Shown here: in pieces, positions 45,003-54,343 of the stretch
Numbering within the stretch: position 1 is the stretch's first letter
Layout: every line of letters begins with the position of its first letter
Source: Streptomyces sclerotialus
Lineage (GTDB): Bacteria; Actinomycetota; Actinomycetes; Streptomycetales; Streptomycetaceae
Assembly (NCBI GenBank): GCA_000719105.1
Contig: JODX01000007.1
Span: 259,209-323,208, forward strand
Reading direction: 5' to 3'
DNA length: 64,000 bases
Translations under genes and position numbers: made by a program
Notes under the pieces: model-generated
What the model was told of the DNA's origin: nothing
The model's input: the letters and a program-made list of their open reading frames with translations, nothing else
The model's database searches: none

Positions 45003-45395
45003 TCAGCCGTCCAGCATGCGGGCCAGGACCGCGCGCTGCAGGGGCAGCACCCGGGCGTGCAGATCGCGCCCCTCAGGGGTGAGGGCGACCCACACGCCGC
45101 GCCGGTCCTCCTCGCAGACGGAGCGTTCGACCAGGCCGTCCTTCTCCAGCCGGCCGATCAGCCGGGACAGCGCGCTCTGGCTGAGGTGTACCCGGCAGGC
45201 GATGTCCTGTACGCGGCACGCCTCCCCGGAGCTGTCCGCCGCGGCGGAGACGAGGAGGTCGAGCACCTCGAAGTCGCTGGCGCCGAGGCCGTGCGGATGG
45301 AGCGCGCGGTCGATCTCGCACATGGTGCGCGCGTGCACCGACAGGATGTCCCGCCACCGTTCCTCGAGCCGGGCGCCGGCCGTGTTGGCTGCCAT
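45003..45395 (-). CDS. MarR-family transcriptional regulator
   Basis: A 130-residue winged-helix regulator: DFEVLDLLVSAAADS, then the recognition helix region VHLSQSALSRLIGRLEKDGLVER and the wing EEDRRGVWVALTPEGR, typical of MarR proteins that sense small phenolics or oxidants. ATG 45395 is preferred over a longer frame to 45434. GTTGAACATGCAAC upstream (within 45424-45440) has GTTG/CAAC half-sites and could be an operator. Confidence 0.85.
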   Translation of the reverse strand: MAANTAGARLEERWRDILSVHARTMCEIDRALHPHGLGASDFEVLDLLVSAAADSSGEACRVQDIACRVHLSQSALSRLIGRLEKDGLVERSVCEEDRRGVWVALTPEGRDLHARVLPLQRAVLARMLDG

Positions 45396-45451
45396 GTGTG
45401 CACGGTAACAGACCCGTGCGTGTTCGTTGAACATGCAACTAATGCTCGGAA

Positions 45452-46483
45452 TCAGGTCGAGCCCCGCCGCACCAGCTCCGTCGGAAGGATCACCGCAGCC
45501 GAGTCCTCGCCGCCGATCTGTGCCAGCAGCACCCGCACCATCTCGTTGCTGATCCGGTCCCAGGGCTGGCGGATCGTGGTGAGGGCCGGGGTGGCGGCCG
45601 TGGCGGCGGGGGAGTCGTCGAAGCCCCCCACGGCCACGTCCTCGGGGACCCGCCGGCCCGCCCGCTGCAGCGCGCTCAGCACGCCCTGCGCCATCAGGTC
45701 GGACGCGACGAACACCGCGTCCATGTCCGGCGCCTGCGCCAGCAGCCGTTCCGCGCCCGCCTCACCGCTGGCCCGGCTGTAGTCGCCGGAGACCACCAGC
45801 CGCTCGTCGACGCCGACGCCCGCCTCGGTGAGCACCTCCCGGTAGCCCGCGAGGCGCTCGACACCGCCCGGGGTGTCCTGCGGGCCGGTCACCATGCCGA
45901 TGCGGCGGCGGCCCAGCGACAGCAGATGGCGCACCATGTCCCGGGCGCCGTCCCGGTCGTCCGCCGCCACATAGCTCACCTTGGAGCCGAGCCCGATGGG
46001 CTTGCCGCACGCGACCAGCGGCACCCCCGCCTTGCGCAGCTCCTCGGCGACCGGGTCCCCGGAGTGGCTGGACACCAGCAGCACCCCGTCGACGTGCCCC
46101 GCGGTGATGTACCGCGTGATGCGCCGCCGTTCGTCCTCCGTGCCCGCCAGCATCAGCAGCAGCGGGATGTCGTGCGCGGCCAGGGCCTGGGTGCAGCCGC
46201 GCAGCAGGACGTTGAAGTTGGGGTCCTCGAAGAACTTCTCCTGGGGCTCCGTCAGCAGGAAGCCGACCGAGTCCGAACGCCCCGTGATCAGCGAGCGGGC
46301 GTGCCGGTTCACGACGTAACCCGTCTTGCGGATGGCCGCGTCGACGGCCTCCCGGGCCGTGGGGCTGACGTAGTGGCCGCCGTTGAGGACCCGTGACACG
46401 GTGCCCCGGGACACCCCGGCCTCGCGCGCCACGTCGTGGATCGTCGGCGGCCTGCGCCTGCCCCCCGTGTTGCTCATGGTCAT
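45452..46483 (-). CDS. LacI-family regulator of the galactan locus
   Basis: A 343-residue LacI repressor: TIHDVAREAGVSRGTVSRVL gives the helix-turn-helix, then VSPTAREAVDAAIRKTGY and an effector domain with DAVFVASDLMAQGV and DVAVGGFDDSPAA. ATG 46483 overlaps the permease stop as ATGA; an ATG at 46477 is an alternative. It is the last gene of the operon that begins with the binding protein, and the two palindromes in the divergent promoter at 49.8 kb are its likely targets. It is a functional counterpart of GanR-type regulation. Confidence 0.9.
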   Translation of the reverse strand: MTMSNTGGRRRPPTIHDVAREAGVSRGTVSRVLNGGHYVSPTAREAVDAAIRKTGYVVNRHARSLITGRSDSVGFLLTEPQEKFFEDPNFNVLLRGCTQALAAHDIPLLLMLAGTEDERRRITRYITAGHVDGVLLVSSHSGDPVAEELRKAGVPLVACGKPIGLGSKVSYVAADDRDGARDMVRHLLSLGRRRIGMVTGPQDTPGGVERLAGYREVLTEAGVGVDERLVVSGDYSRASGEAGAERLLAQAPDMDAVFVASDLMAQGVLSALQRAGRRVPEDVAVGGFDDSPAATAATPALTTIRQPWDRISNEMVRVLLAQIGGEDSAAVILPTELVRRGST

Positions 46484-47412
46484 GACTTTACGGCCCCGGA
46501 CAGCAGGTCGAGGCTCCAGAACCGCTGGACGGCCAGGAACAGGGCGATCAGCGGCAGCACCGCGAGCAGCGCGCCCGTGATGACGAGGGTGTAGAGCGCG
46601 GGAGTGTTGGAGCCCTGTTCCAGCAGCGTGAACAGACCCAGCGTGATCGGGAACTTCTCGTCGTCGCTGAGCATGATGTACGGCAGCAGGAAGTTGTTCC
46701 ACACGGCCACGAACTGGAACAGGAAGACCGTCACCAGCCCCGGCACCATCATCGGGAGCGCGATCCGGGTGAAGATCCGCCACTCGCTCGCCCCGTCCAT
46801 CCGCCCGGCCTCCACCACGTCACCGGGCACGGCGGCGGCCGCGTAGATGCGGGCGAGGTACACCCCGTACGGGGAGAGGACCAGCGGCAGCAGCACGGAC
46901 CAGTACGAGTCCGTCAGGTCCGCCTTCGCCAGCAGCAGGTACTGCGGGACGGCCAGGATGACCGGCGGCATCAGCACACCCGCCATGAGGACGTTGAAGA
47001 CGGTCTCGCGGCCCCGGAAGCGGTAGATCGCGAGCGCATAGCCGCTGACCGCGGAGACCGCCGTGGACAGCAGGGCGCCGAGGCCCGCGTAGAGCGCGGA
47101 GTTGCCCATCCACTTCCAGTACACGCCGTCGCGGTAGGCGTTCAGGTCGGACAGGTTGTCCGCGAAGCCGGTGCCCGGCAGGAAGGTGAAGGTGGAGAAC
47201 AGCTCACTGCCCGACTTGGTGGCCGCGATCACCACCCATGCCACCGGCAGCAGGCAGTACAGCGCGCCCAGCAGCAGGGTGAGCGTCGGGACGAGGGCGA
47301 TACGGCGGCGGCCGCTGGGGGTTCTCCCGCCGGAGGCAGGGGGAGGACCCTGGGCGGTGCCGGGCGTGGTGCCGGCGGCCGGTGCGGTCTTGCGGACGGC
47401 AAGAGTGCTCAT
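46480..47412 (-). CDS. Carbohydrate ABC transporter permease (MalG-type), galactan locus
   Basis: A 310-residue permease with an N-terminal Pro/Gly-rich tail, six predicted helices and an EAA-like loop EAGRMDGASEWRIFTRIALP near residue 205. The start ATG 47412 lies within the second copy of a 23-base duplication that also supplies its AGGAGG ribosome site. The stop overlaps the LacI start. Together with the next permease it should import galacto-oligosaccharides. Confidence 0.92.
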   Translation of the reverse strand: MSTLAVRKTAPAAGTTPGTAQGPPPASGGRTPSGRRRIALVPTLTLLLGALYCLLPVAWVVIAATKSGSELFSTFTFLPGTGFADNLSDLNAYRDGVYWKWMGNSALYAGLGALLSTAVSAVSGYALAIYRFRGRETVFNVLMAGVLMPPVILAVPQYLLLAKADLTDSYWSVLLPLVLSPYGVYLARIYAAAAVPGDVVEAGRMDGASEWRIFTRIALPMMVPGLVTVFLFQFVAVWNNFLLPYIMLSDDEKFPITLGLFTLLEQGSNTPALYTLVITGALLAVLPLIALFLAVQRFWSLDLLSGAVKS

Positions 47413-47454
47413 CGTGCTTCCTCCTGCTGGGTCATCGTGCTTCCTCCTGCTGGG
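47409..47454. repeat. Perfect 23-base tandem duplication at the permease-permease junction
   Basis: Bases 47409-47431 and 47432-47454 are identical. On the minus strand each copy carries AGGAGG and ends in ATGA. The first-read copy ends the MalF-type gene and the second supplies the ribosome site and ATG of the MalG-type gene. Confidence 0.9.
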
Positions 47455-48406
47455 AACGGGAGTTCGCGACGCGCAGGAAGCCGAAGGACAGCACCAGCGT
47501 GGCGACGGCGATCAGTACCGCGCCGGCGGCGGCGGAGTGGATGTCGCCCTTGCCGAAGGCGTCCTGGTACACCTTCATCAGCGGACTCCACGTCGTGGAG
47601 ACGGAGTTGGTGAGGGGCTTGAGGGTGGTCGGCTCGCTGAACACCTGGAGCGTCGCGATGATCGAGAAGAAGAAGGTCAGCACCAGCGACGGCGCCACCA
47701 TCGGGATCTTGATCCGCAGCGCGATCTGCAGCGGTGTGGCGCCGTCCAGCCGCGCGGCCTCGTACACCTCGTGCGGGATCGCCCGGAGCGAGGTGTAGAT
47801 GACGATCATGTTGAAGCCGGTGCCGCCCCAGACCGCGATGTTCGACAGGGCGAGGTACAGCGGCCCGCCGTCCAGCAGGTCCGGCTGCGGCAGCCCCAGC
47901 TTGTCGAGCACGAAGTAGAAGGGGCTCACGTCCGGCAGATAGAGGAAGCCCCACAGCAGCGCCGCCACGACGCCAGGGACGGCGTACGGCAGGAAGATCG
48001 CGAGCCGGGTGAAGCGGGTCAGCCGGACCTTCTCGCTGTCCAGCATCAGCGCGAACACCAGCGCCAGGCCCAGCATCACCGGAACCACGATCGCGCCGTA
48101 GCCGACCACGCGCAGCGCGCCGGCCAGCAGCTCGGAGTCGGTCAGGGCGTCGGCGTAGTTCGCCAGGCCGGCCCACACCTCCTGCCGGGCGCCCGCACCC
48201 AGGCCGAGGCCCTTGACCTCGACCTTGTGCAGGCTCAGCCAGAGCGCGTAGCCGATGGGCAGCGCGAAGAAGAGGGCGAACAGGACGGTCGCCGGGAGGA
48301 GGAACAGGTACGGGGCGCCGCGTCCGCGGGAGCGGGCACGGGCGGGGGAGGGGCGGCCGCCCGGGGTCCCCGTGACCCCGGACGGCTCCTTGCGCGTGCT
48401 CGTCAC
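47432..48406 (-). CDS. Carbohydrate ABC transporter permease (MalF-type), galactan locus
   Basis: A 324-residue permease starting at GTG 48406, which overlaps the binding-protein stop as GTGA. Helices begin at PYLFLLPATVLFALFFALP; the EAA loop is EAARLDGATPLQIALRIKIP. The last residues (QQEEAR) are part of the duplicated 23-base unit, so the original stop probably overlapped the next start. Confidence 0.92.
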   Translation of the reverse strand: MTSTRKEPSGVTGTPGGRPSPARARSRGRGAPYLFLLPATVLFALFFALPIGYALWLSLHKVEVKGLGLGAGARQEVWAGLANYADALTDSELLAGALRVVGYGAIVVPVMLGLALVFALMLDSEKVRLTRFTRLAIFLPYAVPGVVAALLWGFLYLPDVSPFYFVLDKLGLPQPDLLDGGPLYLALSNIAVWGGTGFNMIVIYTSLRAIPHEVYEAARLDGATPLQIALRIKIPMVAPSLVLTFFFSIIATLQVFSEPTTLKPLTNSVSTTWSPLMKVYQDAFGKGDIHSAAAGAVLIAVATLVLSFGFLRVANSRSQQEEAR

Positions 48407-49725
48407 TCCGCGACCTCGAAGCCCTGCTTCTCGAGGTCGGCGACCGTGCTCTCCTGCATGGTCTTCAGGGCGTCGCCGAAGTCGGACCGGTCCTTCGCGG
48501 CGGCGGCGAACGCGTCCTTGAAGGAGGTGTACGCGACGTTCACGTTCGGGCCCCACGCGGACGGCGCGGTGGTCTTGGCGATGGCGGCGGCCTGCGTGTA
48601 GAAGTCCGGCTGGTTGGAGAAGTAGGCCGGCGGCTCGGCGAAGGCGTCACTGAGCTGCGCGGTCGTCGCGGCCGGGTAGATGCCGCCCTCCTTGGCCAGC
48701 GCGGCCAGCGCCTCCCGGTCGGTGTTCAGCCAGGTGGCGAACTTCGCGGCGGCCCCCTTGTTGTCGGAGTCCGTGGTCACGGCGGTCGAGGAGCCGCCCC
48801 AGCTGCCGGTCGTCTCCTCGCCCTTCGACCACTGCGGCAGCGGCGCCATCTTCCACTTGCCCGCGGTGTCGGGCGCGGCGGTGGTCAGGGTGCCGGGCGC
48901 CCACACGGCGCTCACCCAGGCGATCTGCTTGCCGGTGTTGAGCGCCTTGTTCCAGGCCGGGGTGTACATCGGCTGGTTGTCGATCGCGCCCTCCGCGACG
49001 AGGCCGCCCCAGAAGTCGGCGACCTTCTGCGTCGCCGCGTCGTCGATGCCGACCTTCCACTTCTGGCCCTCGGTGGTCCACCACTGCGCGCCGGCCTGCT
49101 GGGCGAGGCCCGCGAACAGCCCGGAGTCGTTGGCGGAGAAGGTGGTGAGGTCCACGTCGGGAGCCTCCTCCTTCAGCTTCCGCGCGGTCTTCGCGAACTT
49201 GTCCCAGGTCGTCGGCACCGTCAGGCCGTACTCCTTGAACAGGTCCTCGCGGTAGTAGAACATCATCGGCCCGATGTCCTGCGGGATCGCGTACACCGCG
49301 TCCGAACCCAGCGTCGTCTGCTGCCAGACACCCTCGGCGAAGTCGTCCTTCGCCTCGCCGGCCTCGTCCGCGATGTCGGCGACCGCGTCATTGCTGACCA
49401 GCGTGGGCAGGGCCTGGTACTCGGCCTGCACCAGGTCCGGGCCCTTGCCCGCCTTGTGCGCGGTGAGGATCTTGGTGACGAGGGTGTCGCCGGAGGCCTG
49501 CTTCTTCACCGTGACGGTGATCTGCTGCTCCTTGCCGGGACCCTTGTTCCACAGGTCCACGACCTTGTCCATGCCCGGCGTCCAGGTCCAGTACGTCAGC
49601 TTCGCGGGACCGGACTGCGCGTCACTGTCGTCGTCGGACGAGCCGCAGGCCGCGAGCGTGGTGGCGCCGAGTGTCACGGCGACAGCGGTGGCCACAAAGC
49701 GGCGGTGCTTCGTGTTCGTGGGCAT
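48403..49725 (-). CDS. Sugar-binding lipoprotein, galactan locus
   Basis: A 440-residue family 1 solute-binding protein with a signal peptide and lipobox (TTLAACG). The mature part begins after an Asp/Ser-rich spacer with LTYWTWTPGMDKVVDLWN, and GPDLVQAEYQALP and WKMAPLPQW are typical. GGGGAG precedes ATG 49725. It is the first gene of the transport operon, divergent from GH42. The ligand is probably a galacto-oligosaccharide, by context. Confidence 0.92.
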   Translation of the reverse strand: MPTNTKHRRFVATAVAVTLGATTLAACGSSDDDSDAQSGPAKLTYWTWTPGMDKVVDLWNKGPGKEQQITVTVKKQASGDTLVTKILTAHKAGKGPDLVQAEYQALPTLVSNDAVADIADEAGEAKDDFAEGVWQQTTLGSDAVYAIPQDIGPMMFYYREDLFKEYGLTVPTTWDKFAKTARKLKEEAPDVDLTTFSANDSGLFAGLAQQAGAQWWTTEGQKWKVGIDDAATQKVADFWGGLVAEGAIDNQPMYTPAWNKALNTGKQIAWVSAVWAPGTLTTAAPDTAGKWKMAPLPQWSKGEETTGSWGGSSTAVTTDSDNKGAAAKFATWLNTDREALAALAKEGGIYPAATTAQLSDAFAEPPAYFSNQPDFYTQAAAIAKTTAPSAWGPNVNVAYTSFKDAFAAAAKDRSDFGDALKTMQESTVADLEKQGFEVAE

Positions 49726-49781
49726 GGATCGAATCTCCCCTGACCGTGGCTCCCGCCTTGCTGCGAGAGCCTGCCATGCTT

Positions 49782-49797
49782 CTGTGAGCGTTCACAG
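49782..49797. promoter_or_regulatory. LacI-type operator, transport-operon side
   Basis: CTGTGAGCGTTCACAG is a 16-base palindrome with one mismatched pair, 57 bases upstream of the binding-protein start. The half-site TGTGAACG recurs at 49872. Confidence 0.7.
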
Positions 49798-49871
49798 TAG
49801 AGAAACATCCAGGACACTTGTCAATGGTTGTTGCTGTGCGGTTATGTTGGCTTCGCGCCGCTGGCGCTGTG

Positions 49872-49885
49872 TGTGAACGTTCCCA
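49872..49885. promoter_or_regulatory. LacI-type operator, GH42 side
   Basis: TGTGAACGTTCCCA is a near-palindrome 27 bases ahead of the GH42 start with the same AACGTT centre as the consensus implied by the site at 49782. The two sites probably bind the LacI protein encoded at 45452. Confidence 0.7.
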
Positions 49886-49911
49886 AATGATCGATCAATC
49901 GGGAGAGATCC

Positions 49912-51945
49912 ATGCCGGAGTCGAAGCCGGAGACCAACCCCAAGGGCCTCACCAGGCTCGCCTTCGGTGGGGACTACAACCCCGAGCAGTGGCCGGAAAG
50001 CGTCTGGGAGGAGGACGTCCGCCTGATGCGCGAGGCGGGCGTCACGATGGTGAGCGTCGGGATCTTCTCCTGGGCCCTGCTGGAACCGGCCCCGGGGACG
50101 TACGACTTCGCCTGGCTCGACCGGCTCCTGGACCTGCTGCACGAGAACGGCATCCGCGCCGACCTCGGCACCCCGACCGTCGTCCCGCCCGTCTGGTTCT
50201 ACCGCGCCCACCCCGAGGCGCTGCCGGTGGCCGCCGACGGCACCCGCTACGAGTTCGGCTCACGTGGCGCCATCTGCCACAGCAACGCCGACTACCGGGC
50301 CGCCGCCGCGAACATCACCACACAGCTCGCCGAGCGCTACGGGAACCACCCCGCGCTCGCCATGTGGCACGTCCACAACGAGTACGGCGTCCCCGTGTCG
50401 GCCTGCTACTGCGACTCCTGCGCCGCGCACTTCCGCCGCTGGCTCGCCACCACATACGGCACGGTGGACGCGGTCAACGAGGTCTGGGGCACCGCCTTCT
50501 GGGGTCAGCGCTACACCGGCTTCGAGCAGATCAACCCGCCGCGCGTCACCCCCACCGTCGGCAACCCCGGCCAGGCCCTGGACTACAAGCGCTTCGCCGA
50601 CGCCACCATCCGCGAGAACTTCGTGGCGGAGCGGGACATCCTGCACCGCCGCTCCCCCGGGGTGCCCGTCACCACCAACTTCATGACCGCGCTCAGCCAG
50701 TGCGACTCCATCGACTACTGGGCCTGGGGCCGCGAGGTCGACCTCGTCACCAACGACCACTATCTGATCACCGACGGCCGCCGCACCCACGTCAACCTCG
50801 CCATGGCCGCCGACCTCACGCGTTCCGTGGCGGGCGGCGCCCCCTGGCTGCTGCTCGAACACTCCACGTCCGGCGTCAACTGGCAGCCCCGCAACCCGGC
50901 CAAGGCGCCCGGCCAGATGGCCCGCAACTCCCTCGCCCACGTGGCGCGCGGCTCCGAGGGCGCCATGTTCTTCCAGTGGCGGCAGTCCCGGCGCGGCGCC
51001 GAGAAGTTCCACTCGGCGATGCTGCCGCACGCCGGCACCGACTCCCGGGTCTGGCGCGAGGTCGTCGAGCTCGGCGCGTCCCTCGACTCCCTCGCCACGG
51101 TCCGCGGCACCCGCACCGTCGCCGACGCGGCCGTCCTGTGGGACTGGCACTCCTGGTGGGCGCAGAACCTCCAGTGGCGCCCCAGCGAGGACCACGACGC
51201 GCGCGAGCGCGCCGACGCCTTCTACGAGGCCCTCTACGACCGCCACCTCACGGTCGACTTCGCCCACCCGGAAGCCGACTTGTCGGCATATCCCCTTGTC
51301 GTCGTCCCCGCGCTGTACCTGATGACGGAGGCGGCCGGGAACAACGTGCGCGAGTACGTCGAGAACGGCGGCACCCTGGTCGTCTCGTACTTCTCCGGCA
51401 TCGTCGACGAGCACGACGCCGTCCACGAGGGCCCGTACCCCGGCGCACTGCGTGACGTCCTCGGCCTGACGGTCGAGGAGTTCTCCCCGCTGCTGGCCGG
51501 CGACAGGGTGCGCCTCACCGGACCCGACGGATCGGAACTCACCGGCGACGTGTGGACCGAGTTCGTGGTGCCGCGCGGCGCGGAGACCGTGTGGACCTAC
51601 GCCGACGGGCTCACCGCCGGCCGCCCCGCCATCACCCGGCACCGCCTCGGTGAGGGCTCCGCCTGGTACGTGTCGACCCGCCTGGACACCCAGGGCCTCA
51701 CCGCCCTGCTGGGCTGGGCCGCCGACGACGCCCGCCTCGCGCCGCGCGCCGAACTGCCGCGCGACGTCGAAGTGGTGCGGCGAGAGGGCGCGTCGGGCAC
51801 CTATCTGTTCGCGATCAACCACAGCTCCTCGGAGGCCAAGGTGCCGCTGGACGGGCACGGTACCGAGGTGCTGACGGACGAACGTGCCGCGGGACACCTG
51901 GCGGTGCCCGCGGGGGCCGTACGGGTCGTACGACTCGACGGCTGA
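49912..51945 (+). CDS. GH42 beta-galactosidase
   Basis: A 677-residue cytoplasmic family GH42 enzyme. E157 in HVHNEYG is the acid/base and E316 in LLLEHSTSGVNW the nucleophile. Cys122, Cys165, Cys167 and Cys170 match the structural zinc site of GH42. FGGDYNPEQWPE at the start is a hallmark. It cleaves galacto-oligosaccharides brought in by the divergent transporter. GGGAGAG precedes ATG 49912. It lies ahead of the secreted GH53 galactanase, as in the ganA/ganB arrangement of Bacillus. Confidence 0.95.
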   Translation: MPESKPETNPKGLTRLAFGGDYNPEQWPESVWEEDVRLMREAGVTMVSVGIFSWALLEPAPGTYDFAWLDRLLDLLHENGIRADLGTPTVVPPVWFYRAHPEALPVAADGTRYEFGSRGAICHSNADYRAAAANITTQLAERYGNHPALAMWHVHNEYGVPVSACYCDSCAAHFRRWLATTYGTVDAVNEVWGTAFWGQRYTGFEQINPPRVTPTVGNPGQALDYKRFADATIRENFVAERDILHRRSPGVPVTTNFMTALSQCDSIDYWAWGREVDLVTNDHYLITDGRRTHVNLAMAADLTRSVAGGAPWLLLEHSTSGVNWQPRNPAKAPGQMARNSLAHVARGSEGAMFFQWRQSRRGAEKFHSAMLPHAGTDSRVWREVVELGASLDSLATVRGTRTVADAAVLWDWHSWWAQNLQWRPSEDHDARERADAFYEALYDRHLTVDFAHPEADLSAYPLVVVPALYLMTEAAGNNVREYVENGGTLVVSYFSGIVDEHDAVHEGPYPGALRDVLGLTVEEFSPLLAGDRVRLTGPDGSELTGDVWTEFVVPRGAETVWTYADGLTAGRPAITRHRLGEGSAWYVSTRLDTQGLTALLGWAADDARLAPRAELPRDVEVVRREGASGTYLFAINHSSSEAKVPLDGHGTEVLTDERAAGHLAVPAGAVRVVRLDG

Positions 51946-51997
51946 GCCGCCGGTCGGGTCTCGCCCCCGCCGCCCTTACCCTTCCCATCCCATCCCT

Positions 51998-52137
51998 GGG
52001 GGCTGCCGCCCCCGGACCCCCGCCACCGGCCTGAACGGCTTCGTCCTCCGGCGCCTGAGGAGTGGCGTCCCGGGGCGGAGCCCCGGTGGGGGTCAGGGGG
52101 GCGGAGTCCCCTGGCGGGTCGAAGGGGCGCAGCCCCT
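51998..52137. repeat. Array of short GC-rich hairpins between GH42 and GH53
   Basis: At least four hairpins follow one another: GGGGGCTGCCGCCCCC near 51998, CCGGGGCGGAGCCCCGG at 52070-52086, AGGGGGGCGGAGTCCCCT around 52095-52112 and AGGGGCGCAGCCCCT at 52123-52137. They resemble the small dispersed palindromes common in streptomycete intergenic DNA. They may act as terminators after GH42. The whole gap 51946-52247 holds no gene. Confidence 0.7.
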
Positions 52138-52247
52138 GAAGGACGGGACGGGTAGGGGCGGCGGGGGCGAGAACCCCCCGCCCCGGACCACTTCCGGGGC
52201 ATCCATCCCCATCACGCCTCATCACGTCGAAGGGACGACGGACGACG

Positions 52248-53828
52248 ATGTTCCATCCCAGACGCAACCCCAGACGCCTACTGCGGACCCTGCTGCTGCC
52301 GCTGGCCGCAGGGTTCGCCCTCACCGCCCTGCCCGCGCAGAGCGCCCACGCCGCGAGCACCCTCACCAACGGCGGCTTCGAGACCGACGGCACCGGGACC
52401 ACCACCCCGGCCGGCTGGTCGACCTACTCGGCGGCCGGGCAGAACGCCGCCTCCTTCACCGAGTCCGGCGGCCACAGCGGCGGCTACCGCCTGACCCACT
52501 GGTCGTCCTCCGCCTACAAGGTGGAGACGTACCAGTACCTGTCCGGCCTCACCAACGGCGACTACACCCTCACCGCCTGGGTGCGCTCGGGCGGCGGCCA
52601 GAACTCGGCCCACCTCGCCCTGAAGAACTGCGGCAGCGCCGAGCAGCGCACCGACCTGCCGGTCTCGTCGAGCGGCTGGATCCGCATCGTCACCTCGATA
52701 GCGGTGACGAACAACCAGTGCACCATCAGCGTCAGCTCCGACGCGAACGCGGGCAACTGGATCAACGTCGACGACCTGACGTTCACCAAGGGCCGGACCG
52801 GTCTCGCCGTCAAGGGCTCCGACGTGTCGTCGCTCCCGAAGAGCGAGGCGCTCGGCGGCACATACCGGACCAGCAGCGGAACGAAGGGCGACCCGCTCGC
52901 CATCCTGAAGTCCGCCGGGCAGAACTACGCGCGCGTGAAGGTGTGGGTGAACCCCGCCGACGGCTACAACAACAAGGCCCGCGTCCTCGCCCTGGCCAAG
53001 CGGATCAAGGCGCAGGGCATGAAGCTGCTGGTCGACTTCCACTACTCGGACACCTGGGCCGACCCGGGCGCCCAGAGCAAGCCGGCCGCCTGGGCGGGCC
53101 ACTCCTACAGCCAGTTGAAGACGGACGTGTACAACCACACGTACGACGTCCTGAGCGCGCTCAAGGCCCAGGGCACCACCGCCGACATGGTCCAGGTCGG
53201 CAACGAGATCAACGGCGGCATGCTCTGGGACGAGGGCTCCACCTCGAACTGGCCGCAGCTCGCCGGACTGCTCAACTCCGGCTACAGCGCGGTCAAGGCC
53301 GTCAGCTCCTCCACCACCGTCGCCCTGCACCTCGCCAAGGGCGGCGACCTCGCGGGCACCCGCTGGTGGTTCGACAACGCGGTGGCGAACGGTGTGAAGT
53401 TCGACGTCATCGGGCTGTCGTACTACGGCTACTGGCACGGCTCGCTGTACGACTTCCAGACCACGCTCGACGACGCGGCGTCCCGCTACGGCAAGCCGGT
53501 CTACGTCGCCGAGACCGCCTACCCGTTCCGGCTGGACAGCGAGGACGGCCACGAGAACATCATCGACCTCAGCGGTGAACTCGTCGCCGGGTACCCCGCG
53601 TCGGCGGCCGGGCAGACCGCCTGGATGAAGGACGTCGCGAGCATCGTGGAGGCCGTTCCGAACGGCCGCGGACTCGGCGTCTTCTACTGGGAGTCCACCT
53701 GGACCGCCGTCACCGGCAACGGCTGGGACCCGGCGGACCCCTCCTCCGGCAACGGCTGGGAGAACCAGGCCCTGTTCGGGTACGACGACAGGGCACTGCC
53801 GGCGATGGCGTGGTTCCGCCACCGCTGA
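52248..53828 (+). CDS. Secreted GH53 endo-beta-1,4-galactanase
   Basis: A 526-residue secreted enzyme. A signal peptide (to about SAHAA) is followed by a beta-sandwich carbohydrate-binding module (about 38-182, galactan-binding CBM61-like) and the GH53 barrel (about 185-526). E320 in QVGNEINGG is the acid/base and E422 in VAETAYP the nucleophile; SDVSSLPKSE and VDFHYSDTWADP are typical of GH53. It cuts arabinogalactan side chains of pectin outside the cell. It follows GH42 and completes the galactan locus. Confidence 0.93.
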   Translation: MFHPRRNPRRLLRTLLLPLAAGFALTALPAQSAHAASTLTNGGFETDGTGTTTPAGWSTYSAAGQNAASFTESGGHSGGYRLTHWSSSAYKVETYQYLSGLTNGDYTLTAWVRSGGGQNSAHLALKNCGSAEQRTDLPVSSSGWIRIVTSIAVTNNQCTISVSSDANAGNWINVDDLTFTKGRTGLAVKGSDVSSLPKSEALGGTYRTSSGTKGDPLAILKSAGQNYARVKVWVNPADGYNNKARVLALAKRIKAQGMKLLVDFHYSDTWADPGAQSKPAAWAGHSYSQLKTDVYNHTYDVLSALKAQGTTADMVQVGNEINGGMLWDEGSTSNWPQLAGLLNSGYSAVKAVSSSTTVALHLAKGGDLAGTRWWFDNAVANGVKFDVIGLSYYGYWHGSLYDFQTTLDDAASRYGKPVYVAETAYPFRLDSEDGHENIIDLSGELVAGYPASAAGQTAWMKDVASIVEAVPNGRGLGVFYWESTWTAVTGNGWDPADPSSGNGWENQALFGYDDRALPAMAWFRHR

Positions 53829-53923
53829 GCCGTGGTCCGGGGGCCGGCCGCCGCGTGCGGCCGGCCCCCTCCGCCGCGCCCGCGGTCCAGGGGACGACGC
53901 CGCGGGCGCGGTGCTCAGCGGCC

Positions 53924-54343
53924 TCAGCGGTGCGCCGGGCCGACGGTGACGGTCGGGATGTAGTAGCCGGCGGGGTGCGGTTCCCCGACGGGCCGGCCGC
54001 CGGCCTCGACCCAGGAATGGGCGCGGAAGGGCGCGGTGCGTACCCCGCTGCGCCAGGTGGGACAGGTGCCGGACATCCGGCACAACAGGACGGTGGCCAG
54101 GGAACGCTGCAGGCAGTGCCGGCCGGCGCACCGGGCGCTGACGGCCATGACCGCGTCCCTGGCCCCCAGGGCCTGTGCGGCGGCTGCGGGCCGGGCACCG
54201 GTTCTGACCAGCTTCAGGACGGTGCGGATGCGCCGTGGCGGCAGGGCCGCCAGCACACGGGCCGCCGCCACCGCCAGCCGGGCGGCGAGCCGCCGGCCCG
54301 GCGGGAGGGCGCGCCGCTCCCCGAGCGCGATCGGCGTGCTCAT
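53924..54343 (-). CDS. Lasso peptide B2 protease
   Basis: A 139-residue transglutaminase-like leader peptidase. The catalytic Cys is in RHCLQRSLA and the His in RAHSWVE; twelve residues after the His, where the family's Asp is expected, there is a Glu (GRPVGE). ATG 54343 overlaps the B1 stop as ATGA. It should remove the leader once B1 presents it. It is the last gene of the cluster; the 95 bases after GH53 hold nothing else. Confidence 0.88.
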   Translation of the reverse strand: MSTPIALGERRALPPGRRLAARLAVAAARVLAALPPRRIRTVLKLVRTGARPAAAAQALGARDAVMAVSARCAGRHCLQRSLATVLLCRMSGTCPTWRSGVRTAPFRAHSWVEAGGRPVGEPHPAGYYIPTVTVGPAHR

